Shown here in pieces: positions 15,187 through 19,220 of a stretch of DNA of 19,220 nt. Source of the stretch: Geobacter sp. (lineage in GTDB: Bacteria > Desulfobacterota > Desulfuromonadia > Geobacterales > Geobacteraceae); the NCBI GenBank assembly GCA_003857395.1, contig RPRC01000139.1, positions 1 through 19,220 on the forward strand, written 5' to 3'. Both the position numbers and the translations under genes were made by a program. The notes under the pieces are model-generated. The model was not told the DNA's origin, made no database searches, and was given only the letters and a program-made list of their open reading frames with translations. Positions within the stretch are counted from its first letter, which is position 1. Every line of letters starts with the position of its first letter.

Positions 15187-15575
15187 GACCTATCCGGTTC
15201 CCACTGGTATTCCGAAGGGATCTCGACCAGCGGCGCATTAGACCACAGTTCATCCAGGTTATAATAGCGGCGCTGGTCTTCCTTGAATACATGAAGAATC
15301 ACATCGCCGTAATCGATCACGACCCAGTTCCCCTCTTTCATACCTTCAATATCAAGGGGTTTTCCAAACTTCTTCAAGCCGTGCCGCACGGATTCTGCTA
15401 TCGCCTGTGTCTGTTTGTCAGAAGAGCCTGTTGCCAGAACAAGATAGTCAGCTATGGTGGATATACGTTGTATATCGAGAACCTTTACATCAAGGGCTTT
15501 TTTGTCAAGGGCGAGGGCCGCGCACTGAATTGCCCGCTCGAATGATGTCAATATTGCTTTCGTAGAACTACTCAT
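15183..15575 (-). CDS. rsfS: ribosomal silencing factor RsfS
   Basis: A 130-residue protein that binds L14 (uL14) on the 50S subunit and prevents 30S joining when nutrients are scarce. The start is the ATG at 15575, which gives the usual family N-terminus and has AGAGG 4-5 nt upstream; the frame stays open upstream to 15761, but that part lies inside nadD and has no family similarity. Motifs: KALDVKVLDIQRIS, IADYLVLATGSSDKQTQAIA, EGMKEGNWVVIDYGDVILHVF and YYNLDELWSNAP, all hallmarks of the RsfS/Iojap family. It overlaps the nadD stop by 8 nt and the rlmH start by 4 nt, so the three genes form one translationally coupled block. Confidence 0.95.
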   Translation of the reverse strand: MSSSTKAILTSFERAIQCAALALDKKALDVKVLDIQRISTIADYLVLATGSSDKQTQAIAESVRHGLKKFGKPLDIEGMKEGNWVVIDYGDVILHVFKEDQRRYYNLDELWSNAPLVEIPSEYQWEPDRS

Positions 15576-16206
15576 AGAACCTCTGTTGTTTGATATATTG
15601 TTCAACCGTTGCCGGAAGAAGGTACTTGATAGATTTCCCCTGGCGGAGCAGAGAACGGATGGAGGTGGAAGAAATGTCGAGCTGGGTCCCCTCGATACTG
15701 TAGACGGAGTATCCAGAACGATGGGAAAGCCTGTTTTGCGACTCATGATAACAGAACTCATGGGCTATATCAACCGGCAGAGCCTGCTGCAGAGAGATGC
15801 GCGTTCCCGGGCGCGTAATAGTAACGATGTTGCAACAGGAAAAAATTGCCGAGTAGTTCTTCCATGATCCGAAGTCGGCAAAGGAGTCGCTCCCCATAAT
15901 GAAAAATAACTCGTCACCGGGAAACATCTCCCTGAAGACACGCAGCGTATCGATGGAATACGATTTCCCCTCCCGCTGTCCTTCCACATCCGAAACAGTG
16001 AAATGAGAGTTATCCTGAACCGCCAAGGCAACCATTTTCAATCTTTCGGCAAAGGAAAGATCATCGGCGAGCGGCTTATGGGGAGGCGTTGCCGCAGGAA
16101 CAAAAATAACCTTCGACAGGGCAAACCTTTCCCTGATCTCTTCTACAATCCGGAGATGGGCAAAGTGAATCGGGTTAAAGGTGCCTCCAAAAATTCCAAT
16201 CTTCAT
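15568..16206 (-). CDS. nadD: nicotinate-nucleotide adenylyltransferase
   Basis: This enzyme transfers AMP from ATP to nicotinate mononucleotide to form deamido-NAD in NAD synthesis. The 212 residues include the nucleotidyltransferase signature GGTFNPIHFAH (7-17), the substrate-contact segment MGSDSFADFGSW (104-115) and the C-terminal ISSTSIR (178-184) that binds the ATP phosphates. The ATG lies behind GAGG/AGGA with suitable spacing. The stop TAG overlaps the rsfS start. The proA stop is 41 nt upstream on the same strand, consistent with one operon. Confidence 0.97.
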   Translation of the reverse strand: MKIGIFGGTFNPIHFAHLRIVEEIRERFALSKVIFVPAATPPHKPLADDLSFAERLKMVALAVQDNSHFTVSDVEGQREGKSYSIDTLRVFREMFPGDELFFIMGSDSFADFGSWKNYSAIFSCCNIVTITRPGTRISLQQALPVDIAHEFCYHESQNRLSHRSGYSVYSIEGTQLDISSTSIRSLLRQGKSIKYLLPATVEQYIKQQRFYE

Positions 16207-16247
16207 GGTTCCTCAAGAGAACTATCGTAATGCTTCCGGAAAAGCTG

Positions 16248-17504
16248 CTACCCGCGTACCTGCCCATCTCCATACACAATAAATTTTGTCGTGGTCAAAT
16301 CTTCCAGTCCCATAGGACCGAAGGAATGGAGCTTGGTTGTCGATATTCCGATCTCCGCACCGAGACCCAGCTGATTTCCATCGGAAAAACGGGTGGAGGC
16401 ATTGACCATCACCACGCCGGAATTGACTTCACGGATAAAGCGTTGTGCATTCCCATAGTCGGAAGTGACAATTGCCTCGGTATGGAGGGATCCATAGGTG
16501 TTGATGTGGTCGATTGCGTCGTCAAAGTCGTCAACGACCCGAGCTGCCAGGATCAGATCGAGGAACTCCGCGTACCAGTCCTCCTCGGTTGCCACCTTTG
16601 CCTCTCCAGCGAATTGCCGGAATGTTTCGTCACCACGGATCTCTACCCCCAGTTTCGTCAGAGTCTCGAATATTCTCGGGATGAAGCGTTCCGCCACATC
16701 CTTATGAATCAACAGCGTCTCAAGGGCATTGCAGACCCCGGGGCGCTGAGTTTTGGAATTGACGATGATGCGTTCGGCAATGTCAAAATCCGCCGAGGCA
16801 TCCAAAAAGACATGGCACACCCCTTTATAGTGCTTTATTACCGGGATCTTGGAATGATCGACGACAAAGCGGATCAGGCCTTCTCCCCCACGGGGAATAA
16901 TAAGATCGATGAATTCTTCCTGCTTGAGCATTTCGAGCACCCCTTCCCGGTCAACGAAAGGAATCACGGAGAGAGCCGCAGGAGGGATCCCGGATTTTTC
17001 CATTGTCTCGCGCAGGACTCTCGAGATAGCCACATTGGAATGAATGGCCTCGGAACCGCCTCGCAGGATCACGGCATTCCCGGCCTTGAGACACAGGGCC
17101 GCAGCATCAGCCGTGACATTGGGGCGTGCCTCGTAAATAATCCCAATCACACCAAGGGGAATTCTCATTTTGCCGACCATGAGTCCATTGGGGCGTTTCC
17201 ACATTTTGGTAACCTCTCCAACAGGATCAGAAAGGTTTGCCACCTCACGCAGTCCATCGGCCATGGCCTGAATGCGGCTTTCATTGAGCATCAACCGATC
17301 CAGCATGGCAACCGAGAGGCCTTTTTTCTCCGCTGCCGCGAGATCTTTGATATTTTCCTCAACAAGATGCTCGCTGTTCTCGATAAGTGCCGCGGCCATA
17401 TCCAACAGAAGAGAATTTTTCGCCGTGGAAGAAAGCTTTGCTATGGCACGTGAAGCATGGCGGGCGTCAACCGCGATTGTCCGAATTTTCTCGGCTATGG
17501 TCAT
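16248..17504 (-). CDS. proA: gamma-glutamyl phosphate reductase (glutamate-5-semialdehyde dehydrogenase)
   Basis: This enzyme catalyses the second step of proline synthesis: NADPH-dependent reduction of glutamyl-5-phosphate to glutamate-5-semialdehyde, which cyclises to the ProC substrate. The 418 residues cover the whole family. Motifs: IPLGVIGIIYEARPNVTADA (about 115-134), LRGGSEAIHSN (147-157), LIIPRGGEGLI, and the catalytic cysteine C258 in QRPGVCNALETLLI. The C-terminal LGAEIGISTTKLHSFGPMG is also conserved. The ATG follows GAGGAGG with good spacing. It lies 52 nt downstream of proB, forming the usual proBA pair. A 407-codon open frame on the opposite strand (16230-17453) is an antisense shadow. 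Confidence 0.97.
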   Translation of the reverse strand: MTIAEKIRTIAVDARHASRAIAKLSSTAKNSLLLDMAAALIENSEHLVEENIKDLAAAEKKGLSVAMLDRLMLNESRIQAMADGLREVANLSDPVGEVTKMWKRPNGLMVGKMRIPLGVIGIIYEARPNVTADAAALCLKAGNAVILRGGSEAIHSNVAISRVLRETMEKSGIPPAALSVIPFVDREGVLEMLKQEEFIDLIIPRGGEGLIRFVVDHSKIPVIKHYKGVCHVFLDASADFDIAERIIVNSKTQRPGVCNALETLLIHKDVAERFIPRIFETLTKLGVEIRGDETFRQFAGEAKVATEEDWYAEFLDLILAARVVDDFDDAIDHINTYGSLHTEAIVTSDYGNAQRFIREVNSGVVMVNASTRFSDGNQLGLGAEIGISTTKLHSFGPMGLEDLTTTKFIVYGDGQVRG

Positions 17505-17556
17505 GTTTTCCTCCTCAACAAATTTAGAGCTGCTACCGGAACACGAGCGCGGTTGT

Positions 17557-18678
17557 TCAGAGAAGAACCAGGTTATCCCGGTGAATGATCTCGTCTCCGT
17601 AGCGGTAGCCTAGTAACGTTTCAATTTTACAGCTCTTGCATCCAAGAATCTTTTCAATTTCCTGCCGCGAGTAGTCGACAATACCCCGGGCGAATTCTGT
17701 CTCGTCCAGACCACAGATCCTGACGCACGACCCTCGCTCGAAATCCCCGTCAACCCGGTCGACACCGGACGGAAGAAGACTCTTGCCGTTGCGAGAAAGC
17801 GCCTCATGGGCGCCGTTATCAACAATAATCCGCCCCCGGGGGCGGAGAGTATAGGCGATCCAGTGTTTGCGGCGGTTCAAACTCTCTCCGGAGGGAAGAA
17901 ATAATGTCCCGACCTCTTCTCCGGCAAGTGCCTTTGCCAGTGTTCCCGGTTTCTTCCCATTGATGATAAGGGTGGAGACACCGTAACGGCCTGCCCGCTT
18001 TGCGGCGGAAATCTTCGTGATCATGCCGCCGGTTCCAACGGAAGAACCGCTGCCGGAAGCGGCACGTTCCACGGCTCGCGTTATGACAGGCACGAGAGGT
18101 ACCAGCTGTGCGTCAGGATTGGTCCGTGGATCAGCGTCATAGAACCCGTCAATATCACTCAAAATGATGAGGAGATTGGCTTCCACAAGACTGGTAACCA
18201 GGGCAGAGAGATTGTCGTTGTCGCCAAATTTGATCTCTTCCACGGCTACCGTGTCATTCTCGTTGATCACCGGAACGACCCCATAGGAAAAAAGGGCGTC
18301 CAGGGTTGCACGGGCATTCAGAAAACGCAGACGATTGGCCAAATCATCACCGGTGAGAAGGACTTGGGCGACCTTGAGGTCCTGGCGAAAAAAAGCTTCC
18401 TCATACGCCTGAATAAGTTTTGACTGGCCAACCGCGGCCGTAGCTTGTTTCTGCGGTATGGTTTTGGGGCGCTCCTGCAGGCCAAGCTCACAAATCCCGG
18501 CGGCAATTGCCCCGGAAGAGACCACCACGACCTCGCAGCCTTTTTCGCGAAGCTTCGCTATGTCAAGGGCCAGGGATTCCAGGAACCCTGCATTGAGGCT
18601 GCCGTTTTCAGCGGTGAGCACCCGGCTTCCTATCTTGATCACAATCCGTTTGATCTTTGCCAGTATTTTAGTACGCAC
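17557..18678 (-). CDS. proB: glutamate 5-kinase with C-terminal PUA domain
   Basis: This kinase phosphorylates L-glutamate with ATP, the first and usually proline-inhibited step of proline synthesis. I choose the GTG at 18678 (373 residues): a near-perfect Shine-Dalgarno GAGGTGA lies 8 nt upstream, whereas the GTG at 18690 overlaps that sequence. The amino-acid kinase domain (about 8-260) has [28 protein letters not shown] (139-144), FGDND (151-155) and GTGGMITK (215-222). A PUA domain follows (about 280-360, [13 protein letters not shown]...). It is followed by proA. It lies 103 nt downstream of obgE, a gap large enough for a separate promoter, though I see no clear one. Confidence 0.96.
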   Translation of the reverse strand: MRTKILAKIKRIVIKIGSRVLTAENGSLNAGFLESLALDIAKLREKGCEVVVVSSGAIAAGICELGLQERPKTIPQKQATAAVGQSKLIQAYEEAFFRQDLKVAQVLLTGDDLANRLRFLNARATLDALFSYGVVPVINENDTVAVEEIKFGDNDNLSALVTSLVEANLLIILSDIDGFYDADPRTNPDAQLVPLVPVITRAVERAASGSGSSVGTGGMITKISAAKRAGRYGVSTLIINGKKPGTLAKALAGEEVGTLFLPSGESLNRRKHWIAYTLRPRGRIIVDNGAHEALSRNGKSLLPSGVDRVDGDFERGSCVRICGLDETEFARGIVDYSRQEIEKILGCKSCKIETLLGYRYGDEIIHRDNLVLL

Positions 18679-18781
18679 TGAGAAGTTCACCTCTCGTGGG
18701 ATACCAAAGCGATTAGAAACATCACTCAGTAGTCAGAATAATGTCCACGCGGGACGCTAAAATACTATCATGACAGCTCTA

Positions 18782-19220
18782 TCAAGGCAAACAATCTGCC
18801 CCATCGGCTGAGTCGCCCCAGAGACGGGCCGCTATTTCATCAAGAAGAGTGGGAATCCCTTCGCCGGTAATGGAAGAAATGGGAAATACTTTGATCCCCT
18901 TTGCGACAAAGTACGGCGCGATCTCATCGAGATTTTCCCGCACATGGGGAAGATCCATCTTGTTTACCACGACGATCTGCGGTTTTTTCGCAAGCTCTTC
19001 GTCAAACAGCAGGAGTTCGCGGTTCAAGGACTCATAGTCACGGATCGGGTCACGATCCGGCATGAGGGAAAGATCAAGAATATGAAGAAGCAGGCGATTC
19101 CTCTCCACGTGTTTGAGGAAGCGGTAGCCGAGCCCGGCCCCCTCGTGGGCGCCTTCGATAAGCCCGGGGATATCAGCAACCACAAAAGAACGGAAATTTT
19201 TATAGTCTACAACACCGAGG
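18782..19220 (-). CDS. obgE: Obg-family GTPase, C-terminal part (cut by window edge)
   Basis: Only the last 145 residues or so are inside the window; the gene continues past 19220, and the GTG at 19183 is an internal Val codon, not a start. The visible part begins [20 protein letters not shown], which contains the G3 motif [25 protein letters not shown] is the Obg switch II region, NKMD is G4 and SSITGEG is G5. Obg is an essential GTPase acting in late 50S ribosome assembly and in stringent and stress signalling. The protein ends soon after the G domain ([15 protein letters not shown]), so it lacks the longer OCT domain or acidic tail found in some homologues. It heads the obgE-proB-proA run visible here. 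Confidence 0.95.
   Translation of the reverse strand, partial: LGVVDYKNFRSFVVADIPGLIEGAHEGAGLGYRFLKHVERNRLLLHILDLSLMPDRDPIRDYESLNRELLLFDEELAKKPQIVVVNKMDLPHVRENLDEIAPYFVAKGIKVFPISSITGEGIPTLLDEIAARLWGDSADGADCLP

Noticed and set aside
15576..15761. N-terminal extension of rsfS
   Set aside because: The extension overlaps nadD in another frame, has no RsfS similarity, and the ATG at 15575 has a ribosome binding site and a normal family N-terminus.
16230..17453. 407-codon open reading frame on the plus strand
   Set aside because: It is exactly antisense to proA, which has all catalytic motifs. The translated product has no recognisable domain, so it is a codon-bias shadow.
1..19220. CRISPR arrays, tRNA or rRNA genes, integrases, transposase genes
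   Set aside because: No regularly spaced repeats, tRNA-like cloverleaf, rRNA stretch or recombinase reading frame could be recognised on either strand.

Overview
The window looks like a chromosome segment from a deltaproteobacterium of the Geobacter/Pelobacter type (Desulfuromonadia). This rests on the order obgE-proB-proA-nadD-rsfS-rlmH-TPR protein-gpmI, on two-component proteins and orphan substrate-binding proteins of a kind common in that group, and on moderate GC content. The taxonomic call is from memory of gene order and was not searched.

Left end (1-2588): an AT-rich accessory-looking stretch. Two tiny minus-strand genes (a 56-aa zinc-finger-like protein and a 57-aa DUF2292/YezD-like protein, separated by a good terminator) face away from a plus-strand MOT1-type molybdate transporter. 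The 658-bp gap between them is rich in signals: a perfect 9-bp palindrome, promoter-like elements, a 24-bp site closely resembling the ModE operator of E. coli modA with a TATAAT inside it, and then a leader of about 460 nt containing a strongly self-complementary 150-200-nt segment with alternative pairings. This is the part of the window I find most interesting.

Middle (2589-7625): proC on the plus strand. Convergent to it is a minus-strand signalling group: an orphan ABC-type substrate-binding protein, a hybrid membrane histidine kinase 7 nt downstream, a tiny cysteine-rich protein overlapping the kinase stop, and a protein joining a type II/IV-secretion-ATPase N-terminal (MshEN) domain to a receiver whose phospho-acceptor Asp is replaced by Glu. 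No ABC permease or ATPase lies nearby, so the binding protein is probably the ligand sensor for the kinase.

Middle right (7787-11470): divergent from that group lie a TonB-dependent outer-membrane receptor, a predicted SGNH-hydrolase lipoprotein and a CheR-like methyltransferase, closely spaced and probably co-transcribed. An operator-like dyad sits in the divergent promoter region. The substrate of the system is unknown.

Right (11471-19220): a 228-bp intergenic stretch holds a degenerate GC-rich repeat and a 100-bp inverted-repeat element. Then comes a compact minus-strand housekeeping operon: obgE (cut by the window edge), proB, proA, nadD, rsfS, rlmH, a LapA-LapB-like fusion protein and gpmI. 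Together proB, proA and proC give the complete glutamate-to-proline pathway; nadD serves NAD synthesis; obgE, rsfS and rlmH act on the ribosome; the LapAB-like protein is predicted to tune LPS synthesis; gpmI is glycolytic.
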